Positions 44,439-52,550 of a DNA stretch of 64,000 nucleotides are shown here, piece after piece. The notes below the pieces were generated by a model, which did no database searches, was not told the origin of the DNA, and worked only from the letters and a program-made list of their open reading frames with translations. Position 1 is the first letter of the stretch. The number at the start of each line of letters is the position of its first letter. The position numbers and the translations under genes were made by a program. Origin of the DNA: Oscillospiraceae bacterium (GTDB lineage: Bacteria; Bacillota; Clostridia; Oscillospirales; Oscillospiraceae); assembly GCA_020025595.1 (NCBI GenBank), contig JAHHRV010000004.1, forward strand, positions 102,564-166,563, given 5' to 3'.

Positions 44439-44484
44439 GGCGTGGAAATCTGCATTGTATCACAAGAATGCGGGTTTCCACGCC
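44439..44484. promoter_or_regulatory. Long imperfect stem-loop upstream of the Oad operon
   Basis: Outer arms GGCGTGGAAA (44439-44448) and TTTCCACGCC (44475-44484) enclose a further GCATT/AATGC pairing. It lies 95 bp upstream of the alpha-subunit gene, in a 250-bp gap without a gene. It could be an RNA leader element or an operator. Confidence 0.5.
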
Positions 44485-44578
44485 TGTGTATGCCGACAGG
44501 ATGATCCACCGCCTGGAATCGGGTGCGGAAAACATACATCTGATAAACACCCCTTTATTAACGGAGGTTTGAAAGACA

Positions 44579-45961
44579 ATGGCAAGAAAAGTTCAGTTTG
44601 TAGAGACTGTGCTGCGTGACGCAAACCAGTCCCTCATCGCAACCCGTCTGCCCTATGACAAGTTCGAGCCGATGCTTCCCACCATCGACAAGGCCGGCTA
44701 CTATGCTGCAGAATGCTGGGGCGGCGCTACATTCGATGTATGCCTGCGCTACCTGCATGAAGATCCCTGGGAGCGTCTGCGCAAGATCCGTGAGAAAATG
44801 CCCAACACCAAGCTGCAGATGCTGCTGCGTGGTCAGAATGTTCTGGGCTACTCCCACTATCCCGATGATTTCGTAAAGCTCTTCGTTGCAAAGGCTGTCG
44901 AAAACGGTATCGATGTGATCCGTGTGTTCGACGCTCTGAACGATGTAAATAACCTGAAGGTCGCTATGGAAGCCACCAACAAGGCCGGCGCCATCGCTTC
45001 CGGCACCATCTCCTACACCACTTCTCCTGTCCATACCCATGCAAAGTATGTGAAAATGGTCAAGGAACTGAAGGAAATGGGCGCTTCCACCATTTGTATC
45101 AAGGATATGGCCGGTATCATGGGCCCCAAGGAAGCTTATGATCTGGTTTCCGCCATCAAGGACGCCGTGGATCTGCCCATCGACCTGCACACCCACTGCA
45201 CCACCGGTCTTGCATTCATGACCTACCTGAAGGCAGTTGAGGCTGGTGTTGACATCATCGACACTGCCATCTCTCCCTTCTCCGGCGGTACCTCCCAGCC
45301 CGCAACTGAGACTCTGGCTTACGCGCTGCGTCAGCTGGGCTACGAGGTGGATCTGGACGATACCTGCACCAAGAAGATGGCTGATTACTTCAAGGGTGTC
45401 CGTGATGAATTCATCGCCGACGGTACCATGATGCCCAAGTCCATGGCTACCGATACCCAGTGCCTGACCTATCAGGTTCCCGGCGGTATGCTGAGTAACC
45501 TGCTGAGCCAGCTGAAGCAGATGAACGCTCTGGACCGTTTCGACGAAGCTCTGCTGGAGACTCCCAAGGTCCGTAAGGACATGGGTTATCCTCCTCTGGT
45601 CACCCCCACCTCTCAGATGGTCGGTGTTCAGGCTGTGCGTAATGTTCTGGACGGCCAGCGCTACAAGACCGTTTCCAAGGAAATCAAGGCATACTGCCGC
45701 GGTGAGTACGGTCACACTCCCGCTCCCATCGATCCGGAGATCCAGAAGCACATTCTGGGCGACGAAAAGCCCCTGGAGGGCCGTTACGCCGATACTCTGG
45801 CTCCCATTGTGGACGAGACCCGCAAGAAGCTGGAAGGCATCGCCAAGAGCGACGAGGATGTACTGAGCTACATCGCATTCCCCAACCTGGCTGAGAAGTT
45901 CTTTGACGAGCGCAAGGCCAAGGAAGAGAATGTCGCCACCTATACTATCACCGAGGCATAA
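44579..45961 (+). CDS. oadA: Oxaloacetate decarboxylase alpha subunit, carboxyltransferase domain
   Basis: A 460-residue carboxyltransferase related to OadA and pyruvate carboxylase subunit B. It has the N-terminal RDANQSLIATR, the TIM barrel with metal ligands in IDLHTHCTTGLAF, and the carboxyl-transfer Lys in STICIKDMAGIM. The C-terminal biotin domain of classical OadA is missing; a separate biotin carrier is encoded at 46324. It removes CO2 from oxaloacetate and passes it to biotin. The ATG has GGAGG 11 nt upstream. A pyruvate carboxylase B role is possible, but the beta and gamma subunits next door favour the Na+ pump. Confidence 0.9.
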   Translation: MARKVQFVETVLRDANQSLIATRLPYDKFEPMLPTIDKAGYYAAECWGGATFDVCLRYLHEDPWERLRKIREKMPNTKLQMLLRGQNVLGYSHYPDDFVKLFVAKAVENGIDVIRVFDALNDVNNLKVAMEATNKAGAIASGTISYTTSPVHTHAKYVKMVKELKEMGASTICIKDMAGIMGPKEAYDLVSAIKDAVDLPIDLHTHCTTGLAFMTYLKAVEAGVDIIDTAISPFSGGTSQPATETLAYALRQLGYEVDLDDTCTKKMADYFKGVRDEFIADGTMMPKSMATDTQCLTYQVPGGMLSNLLSQLKQMNALDRFDEALLETPKVRKDMGYPPLVTPTSQMVGVQAVRNVLDGQRYKTVSKEIKAYCRGEYGHTPAPIDPEIQKHILGDEKPLEGRYADTLAPIVDETRKKLEGIAKSDEDVLSYIAFPNLAEKFFDERKAKEENVATYTITEA

Positions 45962-45973
45962 GGAGGCTTAACC

Positions 45974-46321
45974 ATGTTTTTAGCCAATACCCTGCCTGAA
46001 CATCTGGGCTTTGCGGATGCCGCTGTCATCGCACTGCTGGGTTACGCCGTTGTTTTCTTCGGCCTGATCCTGCTGATGATCGTCATCACCATTCTGGGTA
46101 AAGCTTTCGCCGCCAAGAGCGCAAAGCCCGCTGCAGCTCCTGCTGCCGAGGCCGCTCCTGTTCCCGAAGCTCCCAAGCCCCTGGCTCCCGGTGCCGCCGG
46201 CGAGCTGAAGCTCCACGATGTGGAGCCCAAGACTGCAGCTATGCTGATGGCCATTGTCGCCGACAAGATGGGCAAGCCCCTGAACGAGCTGCGCTTCATT
46301 TCCATCAAGGAGGTCAAGTAA
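45974..46321 (+). CDS. oadG: Na+-pumping decarboxylase gamma subunit (OadG family)
   Basis: A 115-residue protein with one membrane helix (about 15-38), an Ala/Pro-rich linker (about 50-80) and a short C-terminal domain. OadG anchors the alpha subunit to the beta subunit and aids assembly. AAGGAGG precedes the ATG, 12 bp after the alpha-subunit stop; the biotin carrier starts 2 bp after its own stop. Confidence 0.85.
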   Translation: MFLANTLPEHLGFADAAVIALLGYAVVFFGLILLMIVITILGKAFAAKSAKPAAAPAAEAAPVPEAPKPLAPGAAGELKLHDVEPKTAAMLMAIVADKMGKPLNELRFISIKEVK

Positions 46322-46323
46322 TC

Positions 46324-46722
46324 ATGACATATAAAATTACGCTGAAAGGCCGCACCTATGAAGTTGAGGTGGAAGCCGGCAAGGCTATGCTGCTGGATGA
46401 GTACGAAGCCATCGCACCTTCCGCACCGGCTGCTCCTGCTGCCGCTGCACCTGCAGCCGCTCCTGCCGCAGCTCCCGCTGCCGCTGCTGCTCCCGTGATC
46501 ACCGGTGCCGGTGAAACCGTCAATGCTCCCATGCCCGGCAACATCCTGAAGGTCAATGTCACCGCAGGTCAGACCGTTACCGAAGGCCAGGTCCTGGTCG
46601 TTCTGGAAGCAATGAAGATGGAGAACGAAATCATGGCTCCCAAGGCCGGTACCGTTACTCAGGTTCTGGTTTCCAAGGGTTCCACTGTTGATACCGACGC
46701 TCCTCTGGTCGTCCTCGCATAA
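46324..46722 (+). CDS. Biotin carboxyl carrier subunit of the decarboxylase
   Basis: A 132-residue protein with an N-terminal segment (about 1-30), a flexible Ala/Pro linker (about 35-58) and a biotinyl domain in which VLEAMKMENEI contains the Lys (about 98) to be biotinylated. It carries CO2 from the carboxyltransferase to the membrane pump. As a separate polypeptide it replaces the C-terminal biotin domain of one-piece OadA. Homologs include MmdC/GcdC. Confidence 0.95.
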   Translation: MTYKITLKGRTYEVEVEAGKAMLLDEYEAIAPSAPAAPAAAAPAAAPAAAPAAAAAPVITGAGETVNAPMPGNILKVNVTAGQTVTEGQVLVVLEAMKMENEIMAPKAGTVTQVLVSKGSTVDTDAPLVVLA

Positions 46723-46734
46723 GGAGGTCTACCA

Positions 46735-47949
46735 ATGAGTGTTAATATCGGTGATATTCTGATGAACCTGTGGAACCAGTCCGGTTTCGCAGCCCTGTCC
46801 TCCGGTTTTACCGCCGGCGGCTGGCAGAATCTGGTTATGATCATCATCGCCTGCGTTCTGTTGTATCTGGGTATCGTGAAGCACTTTGAGCCCCTGCTGC
46901 TGGTCGGCATCGCCTTTGGCTGTCTGCTGACCAACCTGCCCATGGCAGGTCTGTACCATCAGGAGCTGTGGGATGCATTTATGAATCCCGCAAGTGAAAT
47001 GTTCCACAGCTATGGCGCCGTCATGCGTGAGGGCGGCCTGCTGGATATCTTCTACATCGGCGTTAAGACGAGCCTGTATCCCTGCCTGATTTTTATGGGC
47101 GTTGGTGCCATGACCGACTTCGGCCCTCTGCTGTCCAACCCCAAGAGCCTGCTGCTGGGCGCTGCTGCTCAGCTGGGCGTTTTCGTTGCCTTCCTGGGCG
47201 CAATCCTGCTGGGCTTCACCGGCGCAGAGGCTGCTTCCATCGGCATCATCGGTGGTGCTGACGGCCCCACCGCCATCTACCTGACCACTCAGCTGGCTCC
47301 CCATCTGCTGGGCGCCATCGCCGTGGCTGCTTACTCTTACATGGCTCTGATCCCCATGATCCAGCCCCCCATTATGCGTGCGCTGACCAAGGCTGAAGAC
47401 CGTAAGATCAAGATGGTTCAGACCCGTACCGTTTCCAAGGCCGAGAAGATCATCTTCCCCATCCTGGTTACTGTATTCGTGGCTCTGCTGCTGCCCGACA
47501 CCGCTCCTCTGATCGGCTGCCTGATGCTGGGTAACCTGTTCAAGGAAACCGGCTGTACCGACCGCCTGAGCGACACTGTGCAGAATGCGCTGATGAACAT
47601 CGTCACCATCCTGCTGTCCACCGCTGTCGGCGCTACCATGGTCGGCTCCACCTTCCTGACTGCTTCCACTCTGAAGATCGTTGCTCTGGGCGTTGTTGCC
47701 TTCGGTATCTCCACCGCAGGCGGCCTGATCGGCGGCGACATCATGTGCAAGCTGTCCGGCGGCAAGGTCAATCCTCTGATTGGTTCCGCCGGCGTGTCCG
47801 CCGTTCCCATGGCAGCCCGTGTTGCCAATGTGGAAGGCCAGAAGAGCAACCCCTCCAACTTCCTGCTGATGCACGCTATGGGCCCCAATGTGGCCGGCGT
47901 TATCGGTTCCGCAATCGCTGCAGGCTTCCTGCTGAGCGTTTTCGGCTAA
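46735..47949 (+). CDS. oadB: Na+-translocating decarboxylase beta subunit (OadB/MmdB family)
   Basis: A 404-residue membrane protein with about nine to eleven hydrophobic segments that couples decarboxylation of carboxybiotin to Na+ export. The family core is present: GFTGAEAASIGIIGGADGPTAI with the ion-binding Asp, and GGLIGGDIMCKLSGGKVNPLIGSAG. AGGAGGTC precedes the ATG, and a strong terminator follows. OadB, MmdB and GcdB are nearly indistinguishable, so specificity rests on the alpha subunit and the pckA neighbour. Confidence 0.95.
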   Translation: MSVNIGDILMNLWNQSGFAALSSGFTAGGWQNLVMIIIACVLLYLGIVKHFEPLLLVGIAFGCLLTNLPMAGLYHQELWDAFMNPASEMFHSYGAVMREGGLLDIFYIGVKTSLYPCLIFMGVGAMTDFGPLLSNPKSLLLGAAAQLGVFVAFLGAILLGFTGAEAASIGIIGGADGPTAIYLTTQLAPHLLGAIAVAAYSYMALIPMIQPPIMRALTKAEDRKIKMVQTRTVSKAEKIIFPILVTVFVALLLPDTAPLIGCLMLGNLFKETGCTDRLSDTVQNALMNIVTILLSTAVGATMVGSTFLTASTLKIVALGVVAFGISTAGGLIGGDIMCKLSGGKVNPLIGSAGVSAVPMAARVANVEGQKSNPSNFLLMHAMGPNVAGVIGSAIAAGFLLSVFG

Positions 47950-47958
47950 TCAAAACCA

Positions 47959-47992
47959 AAAATCCCCACTCTTTCGGGAGTGGGGATTTTTT
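47959..47992 (+). terminator. Intrinsic terminator of the Oad operon
   Basis: Arms AATCCCCACTC and complement around TTTC, followed by T6, 12 bp past the stop. Confidence 0.9.
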
Positions 47993-48231
47993 ACTGCCTA
48001 TGACCGCTGACCATTCGTAATACCCCCCCGCTCCATATTCGCTCCGCCTTTTGATATTCCTCGATTTGTCACGCCTTGCCACCTTGCACTCCGTTTTGTC
48101 TATCGTGTAAATTATCTAAAATCACTTACTGAAATTGTACAAACTCGGCACTTCCGCCGGGGGAGATTTTCTCTTATAATATAGATATAACCATTTGGTT
48201 TTCCCGAAATAATCATAAAGGCGGTGTAATT

Positions 48232-48726
48232 ATGAAGCAAAATTCCTGGTACTCTGTCCTGCGCAAGGTATGTCTTGTGGTGGGCATCCTGTGTCTTGCC
48301 TTTCTGCTGCCGGCTACCCTGATGTTCCGGTATAATATTATGGACTTTCGATTCCCCATACGGTGGAACGACGAGTTTGTGCAGGCTCCCCACCAGTTCA
48401 TCCTGCACCTGTCCCTGGTAGACTGGTATATCATCCGCCCGCTGATGATGCTGTGCTTCGGTTTCTGTGTCATCACCGGAAATCAGGTAGAAAAGCCTCC
48501 TTTTTCCTTCAAATTCGACTATATTCTGTGGTTTGTCCTAGCATTGGTGCTGTTTGTGCCCTGTGCCATCGCCTGCAGCTACGGCATTCGGTATGGCATC
48601 CCCGAGCCCCGGACCTTCATGGAACAGGTATTCCGGGAGGAATGGATTCGCGTGACCATGCTGCTGGCATCGGGAATCTTTGCCGGCCTGAGCTGCCGCG
48701 CACTGGCATACAAGAAAATCAAATAA
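48232..48726 (+). CDS. Membrane protein of unknown function
   Basis: A 164-residue protein with four hydrophobic segments (about 10-32, 60-80, 90-115, 138-158) separated by short polar loops, one rich in Phe, Arg and Trp. AAAGGCGGTG precedes the ATG and a TATAAT-like -10 lies at about 48175, without a matching -35. It is monocistronic with its own terminator. No family recognised. Confidence 0.75.
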   Translation: MKQNSWYSVLRKVCLVVGILCLAFLLPATLMFRYNIMDFRFPIRWNDEFVQAPHQFILHLSLVDWYIIRPLMMLCFGFCVITGNQVEKPPFSFKFDYILWFVLALVLFVPCAIACSYGIRYGIPEPRTFMEQVFREEWIRVTMLLASGIFAGLSCRALAYKKIK

Positions 48727-48745
48727 CAACTGCGAAAAATCCAAG

Positions 48746-48776
48746 AATCCCGGCTCCGAAGAGCCGGGATTTTTTG
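48746..48776 (+). terminator. Intrinsic terminator of the 164-residue membrane protein gene
   Basis: Perfect 11-bp arms AATCCCGGCTC and complement around CGAA, followed by T5. Confidence 0.9.
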
Positions 48777-48781
48777 CCCTC

Positions 48782-48810
48782 TTGACAAAGGACTCTATCA
48801 TGTGTATGAT
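48782..48810 (+). promoter_or_regulatory. Promoter of the gntR-ABC operon
   Basis: Perfect TTGACA (48782-48787), 17-bp spacer and TATGAT (48805-48810), 39 bp upstream of the regulator ATG. Confidence 0.88.
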
Positions 48811-48828
48811 AACTGTATTAATACAGTT
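48811..48828 (+). promoter_or_regulatory. Palindromic operator of the GntR/YtrA-type regulator
   Basis: A perfect 18-bp palindrome, AACTGTATTAATACAGTT, begins directly after the -10 box and covers the transcription start. This position and symmetry fit autorepression by the dimeric GntR protein encoded just downstream. Confidence 0.75.
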
Positions 48829-48849
48829 AGTACAGAAAGGAGTCCTTAT

Positions 48850-49221
48850 ATGAGAACCATCGATTTCCGGGATTCCCGACCGCTCTACGAGCAGATCATC
48901 GCTCAGATCCAGCAGGAGATCCGCAGCGGGATTCTGCTGGAAGGGGACCAGATCCCCAGTGTTCGGGAAATGGCAAGCTCCCTGAGCATCAATCCCAACA
49001 CCATTCAGCGAGCCTATCGGGAACTGGAGAACTCCGGATGGATCATTTCCGTTCCGGGAAAGGGCAGCTTCGTCTGTCAGCCCAAGAACTCCGACAGTTC
49101 CGAAAAAACGCAATTACTGGCAACATTCGATAATGCCGCCATTGCCTTAGTCAATATCGGCGTTTCTCCCATGGAGCTGGTCTCTCGTCTGACCCATTTA
49201 GGAGGTGGAAATCATGCTTGA
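48850..49221 (+). CDS. GntR family regulator, YtrA subfamily
   Basis: A 123-residue repressor with a winged helix-turn-helix (about 10-75: RPLYEQIIAQIQQEI, IPSVREMASSLSINPNTIQRAY, GWIISVPGKGSFV) and a short C-terminal dimerisation helix. This short layout defines the YtrA subgroup, which controls adjacent ABC transporters, often in response to cell-wall stress. AAAGGAG precedes the ATG at 48850. The 3' end overlaps the ABC ATPase gene by 8 bp. Confidence 0.93.
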   Translation: MRTIDFRDSRPLYEQIIAQIQQEIRSGILLEGDQIPSVREMASSLSINPNTIQRAYRELENSGWIISVPGKGSFVCQPKNSDSSEKTQLLATFDNAAIALVNIGVSPMELVSRLTHLGGGNHA

Positions 49222-50095
49222 AATTAAAAATCTGACCAAAACCTTTGGCAATTTCAAAGCACTTGACGATCTGAACATGACTGTGCCGACGGGCGCTGTT
49301 TACGGTCTGGTCGGCCCCAACGGTGCCGGCAAATCTACCGTCATCCGCCACATCACCGGCGTCTACCGCCCGGAGGAAGGCAGTGTCACCCTGGACGGAG
49401 AAAAAATCTATGAAAACACCGCCGCGAAAGCCAGAATGGCTTCCATTACCGACGATCTGTTCTTCTTCAACGGCGCAACCGTGGAGGATATGCGCAAATA
49501 CTATTCCGGCATCTATCCCAAATTCGACAACGAGCTTTTCAAGAAGGTAGGGGAGGCTTTTGAGCTTCCCGCCAAGACCCCCGTTCGCCGCTTCTCCAAG
49601 GGTATGCAGAAGCAGGCAGCCTTCTGGCTGACCATTTCCTGCCGCCCGGACATCATGATCCTGGATGAGCCGGTGGACGGCCTGGACCCGGTCATGCGCC
49701 GTCAGGTCTGGAGCCTGATGATGTCGGATGTGGCACAGCAGGGAACCACCATTCTGGTTTCCAGCCACAACCTGCGGGAGCTGGAAGACATCTGCGACCA
49801 TGTGGGCATTATGAACCGTGGCCGGATGCTGCTGGAGCGCAGCCTTGCCGATATGCAGGGCAACACCGTGAAAATTCAGCTGGTGGGCCAGGTTCCCGAA
49901 AGTCTGGAGGTCCTGCACCGGACCGATTCCGGCAGACTGACCACGCTGATCGTCCGTGCCTCTACCAAACAGGCTCTGGATGTTCTCTCTGCTGCCAATC
50001 TGGTCTATTTCGATGTTCTGCCCCTGTCTCTTGAAGAGATCTTCATTTACGAATTAGGAGGTGTGGATTATGAAATCAAAGAAATTATCCTCTGA
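49214..50095 (+). CDS. ABC transporter ATP-binding protein (YtrB-like)
   Basis: A 293-residue ATPase with Walker A GPNGAGKST, a degenerate signature FSKGMQKQ in place of LSGGQ, Walker B IMILDEPVDGLDP and the switch His in SSHN. The divergent signature motif is common in the YtrB/EcsA-type group. TAGGAGGTGG lies before the ATG at 49214. It pairs with the large permease that starts within its last codons. Confidence 0.93.
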   Translation: MLEIKNLTKTFGNFKALDDLNMTVPTGAVYGLVGPNGAGKSTVIRHITGVYRPEEGSVTLDGEKIYENTAAKARMASITDDLFFFNGATVEDMRKYYSGIYPKFDNELFKKVGEAFELPAKTPVRRFSKGMQKQAAFWLTISCRPDIMILDEPVDGLDPVMRRQVWSLMMSDVAQQGTTILVSSHNLRELEDICDHVGIMNRGRMLLERSLADMQGNTVKIQLVGQVPESLEVLHRTDSGRLTTLIVRASTKQALDVLSAANLVYFDVLPLSLEEIFIYELGGVDYEIKEIIL

Positions 50096-51758
50096 TCTGA
50101 CCCTTTTTAAGAAGGATGTCACCCGCTTTGCCCCCCTGTGGCTTGTTTGGTGCGTGATGTATCTGATCATCGGCTATGTGCTGTACATCAACGGACGAGA
50201 TCTTACCGATCGGTATGATATCTTCCCCGTTCAATTTGTCATTGCAAACATGATCTATGGCTTTGTCTGCGCAGTAACGCTGTTTGGCTATCTGTTCGAC
50301 CCCAAAGAGTGCATCACCACTCACAGCCTGCCCATTCGCAGAGAAAACCTGTTTCTTGTCCACCTGCTGTCCGGATTGGTCATGCACATAGTTCCCACAG
50401 CAATCTTCTGCCTGAGCATTACTCCGCTGTGTAATGGCAATATGTTTGCCATGTTCGGCTTCATGGTGATGCAGTTTGTGTTCTTCTATGGCCTGGGCAT
50501 CTTCTGTGTGACGCTGACCGGCCGGAAATTTGCCGCAGCCGCTATGTTTGGCTTAATCAACTTTGCTTCACCCCTGGTTTACCTTGCCACAAACATCCTG
50601 TATGTCCCTTTGCTGCCGGGCATCCAGCTGAATTCTGACCCCTTTATGCAGTTCTGCCCGCCGGCAACCATGATGTACAAATCCTTCGACCAGTCAATAT
50701 CCTGGATAAACGGCATGGATTTTGCTGCATACGCCCAGACCCTTGCCATCTTTACCGCCATCGGTGTGGGGCTGATGATTGCATCCGTGGTGCTGTATCG
50801 CATCCGCAAGCTGGAATGTGCCGAGAGCTTCATGGCATTTCCCAAGCTCAATATTCTGTTCGTTCTGGTGTGCACCCTTTTCTGCGGCTGTTTCTTCACA
50901 TCTTTCTTCGCTCTGTTCACCATGGTCAGCAACTTCTGGATCACGCTGACCTTCGGCACCGTCATCGGCTATTTTGCATCCATTATGATTCTTCGGCGCA
51001 GCGCCAAGGTGTTCAATGCGAAATCCATCGTCGGCTTGGCGGTGTGTACGGTGCTGTTAGCAGGCTCTCTGCTGGTGACCAAGATGGACCCGCTGGGGCT
51101 TGTAACCTATGTTCCCAGTGCCGATCAGGTAGCTCGAGTGGAACTTCGTACTTATGAAAGCAGCTCCAACTGCTACTTTACAGAAGACCCGGAGCAGATT
51201 GAAAAGCTGGAACAGCTGCATCAGGAGCTGATCGTTCAGCAGGGTACCTTTGAATCATCCCATCCATCCTTTTACGATGATACATCTCTGATTTACAGAA
51301 TGAAGGACGGCCGCACCGTTAAGCGGGCATACTGTGCAAGTGATTCAGTCCTGGAGCAGGTCTACTGGTACATGAGTCAGCCGGAATATCAGCTGGGTGT
51401 GCGCACCATCGACGAACTTCTGGAAAAATCCGACATCATAGAACTCACCGTCTATCATCCGCAAACCTATGAAGATGAAGAGATGTACAGCCTCAGCAAA
51501 AGCGATCAGGAAGCCTTGCTGAAGATCCTGTTTGACGAATGCAAAGCCGGAAATATGTATGCAACATCGGTTTATTATTACAACGATACCGACATTGATG
51601 CCGAGCCTCCTGAAACTGTATATAGTCTTATCATCGATTTGAAAGATAAAACCACTGAAAATGTCTATGATATGTCTAACACATACCACTTTGAAGTCCC
51701 ACAGGCAGCCACCAATGCCATCGCCTGGCTTGCGCAATATGTTGCAGGCCAATCCTGA
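50070..51758 (+). CDS. ABC transporter permease with extracytoplasmic domain
   Basis: The 562-residue protein has about seven to eight hydrophobic segments in its first 350 residues and a hydrophilic C-terminal part (about 355-545), likely outside the membrane, containing YFTEDPEQIEKLEQLHQEL. AGGAGGTG precedes the ATG, and the gene overlaps the ATPase by 26 bp. The arrangement regulator-ATPase-permease fits a cell-envelope stress or peptide exporter, but the substrate cannot be told. A short hydrophobic segment at the very C-terminus closes the protein. Confidence 0.85.
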   Translation: MKSKKLSSDLTLFKKDVTRFAPLWLVWCVMYLIIGYVLYINGRDLTDRYDIFPVQFVIANMIYGFVCAVTLFGYLFDPKECITTHSLPIRRENLFLVHLLSGLVMHIVPTAIFCLSITPLCNGNMFAMFGFMVMQFVFFYGLGIFCVTLTGRKFAAAAMFGLINFASPLVYLATNILYVPLLPGIQLNSDPFMQFCPPATMMYKSFDQSISWINGMDFAAYAQTLAIFTAIGVGLMIASVVLYRIRKLECAESFMAFPKLNILFVLVCTLFCGCFFTSFFALFTMVSNFWITLTFGTVIGYFASIMILRRSAKVFNAKSIVGLAVCTVLLAGSLLVTKMDPLGLVTYVPSADQVARVELRTYESSSNCYFTEDPEQIEKLEQLHQELIVQQGTFESSHPSFYDDTSLIYRMKDGRTVKRAYCASDSVLEQVYWYMSQPEYQLGVRTIDELLEKSDIIELTVYHPQTYEDEEMYSLSKSDQEALLKILFDECKAGNMYATSVYYYNDTDIDAEPPETVYSLIIDLKDKTTENVYDMSNTYHFEVPQAATNAIAWLAQYVAGQS

Positions 51759-51768
51759 AACCACAAAA

Positions 51769-51799
51769 AAGAGGCACCCAACCGGGTGCCTCTTTTTTT
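51769..51799. terminator. Bidirectional terminator between ABC permease and the rnhA-side gene
   Basis: Arms GAGGCACCC (51771-51779) and GGGTGCCTC (51784-51792) around AACC, with A6 on one side and T7 on the other, between convergent genes. Confidence 0.88.
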
Positions 51800-51811
51800 A
51801 TATTTCTTCTG

Positions 51812-52096
51812 TTATTTGGTGTAAAAACCGTTTTCCAGCAGTCTTCCCAGAGCGGTATCCGCCTCTTCATCGCTGAACAGCGCAGTGAAGCGCTTGTCCA
51901 CCGCCAGAGCCTCCAGCGTCAGCTCCAGATGGCGCTTGTCCGCCAGAATCTGGAATCCGTCGCTGACCCGGTGACCTCTCAGGCAGTAGTGCGCCTGACG
52001 CATAGCGTCGGCTTCCTCCATGGGACGAAGTCTGACACCCATACGCTGGGCAGTTGCACGAGCTTCCATCCATGCGGCAATAAACTTTTCTTCCAT
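51812..52096 (-). CDS. Small conserved-looking cytoplasmic protein of unknown function
   Basis: A 94-residue, mostly alpha-helical protein rich in Ala, Glu, Arg and Leu, without signal peptide or membrane segment. AAGGAGGA precedes the ATG at 52096, which starts EEKFIAAW; 13 bp separate it from the rnhA stop, so it is the last gene of the gyrA-rnhA transcript. No motif or family was recognised. Confidence 0.7.
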   Translation of the reverse strand: MEEKFIAAWMEARATAQRMGVRLRPMEEADAMRQAHYCLRGHRVSDGFQILADKRHLELTLEALAVDKRFTALFSDEEADTALGRLLENGFYTK

Positions 52097-52109
52097 GATG
52101 TGTTCCTCC

Positions 52110-52550
52110 TTATGAACGGAGCTTCTTCCATTCACTTACAGCCAATTCATCGCAACGGTTGTTCTTGGGGTTGGTGGCATGGCCCTTGACCCAGTGGTAG
52201 TGCAGGGTGTGCTTCTGGCTCAGGTCCAGAAGCACTTCCCATAAATCCGGGTTCAGTGCGGGTTTTTTGTCGGATTTGACCCAACCCCGCTTTTTCCAGC
52301 CCATGGCCCAGCCCTTTTCCAGTGCGTCGATGACATACTTAGAATCGGAATACAGCTCCACGATGCAGGGCTCTTTCAGCGCCTGCAGGGCACGGATCAC
52401 CGCCGTCAGCTCCATGCGGTTGTTGGTGGTGCTGGGCTCGCCGCCGGAAATTTCCTTTTCTACGCCGTTAAACTCCAGAATTGCGCCCCAACCGCCGGGG
52501 CCGGGGTTGCCGGAACAGGCGCCGTCGGTGTAGATGGTTACGGTTTTCAT
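52110..52550 (-). CDS. rnhA: Ribonuclease HI
   Basis: A 146-residue type 1 RNase H that cuts RNA in RNA-DNA hybrids. Catalytic acidic residues are visible in YTDGACSGNPGPGGWG (Asp), NNRMELTAVI (Glu), LYSDSKYVI (Asp) and the C-terminal NNRCDELA (Asp). KGHATNPKNN carries the flexible-loop His. It overlaps the gyrA stop by 4 bp (ATGA), an unusual but functionally sensible coupling with topology genes. Confidence 0.96.
   Translation of the reverse strand: MKTVTIYTDGACSGNPGPGGWGAILEFNGVEKEISGGEPSTTNNRMELTAVIRALQALKEPCIVELYSDSKYVIDALEKGWAMGWKKRGWVKSDKKPALNPDLWEVLLDLSQKHTLHYHWVKGHATNPKNNRCDELAVSEWKKLRS

Noticed and set aside
44360..44572. 70-codon plus-strand frame between pckA and oadA
   Set aside because: It starts inside the pckA hairpin, has no ribosome site, and no plausible product.
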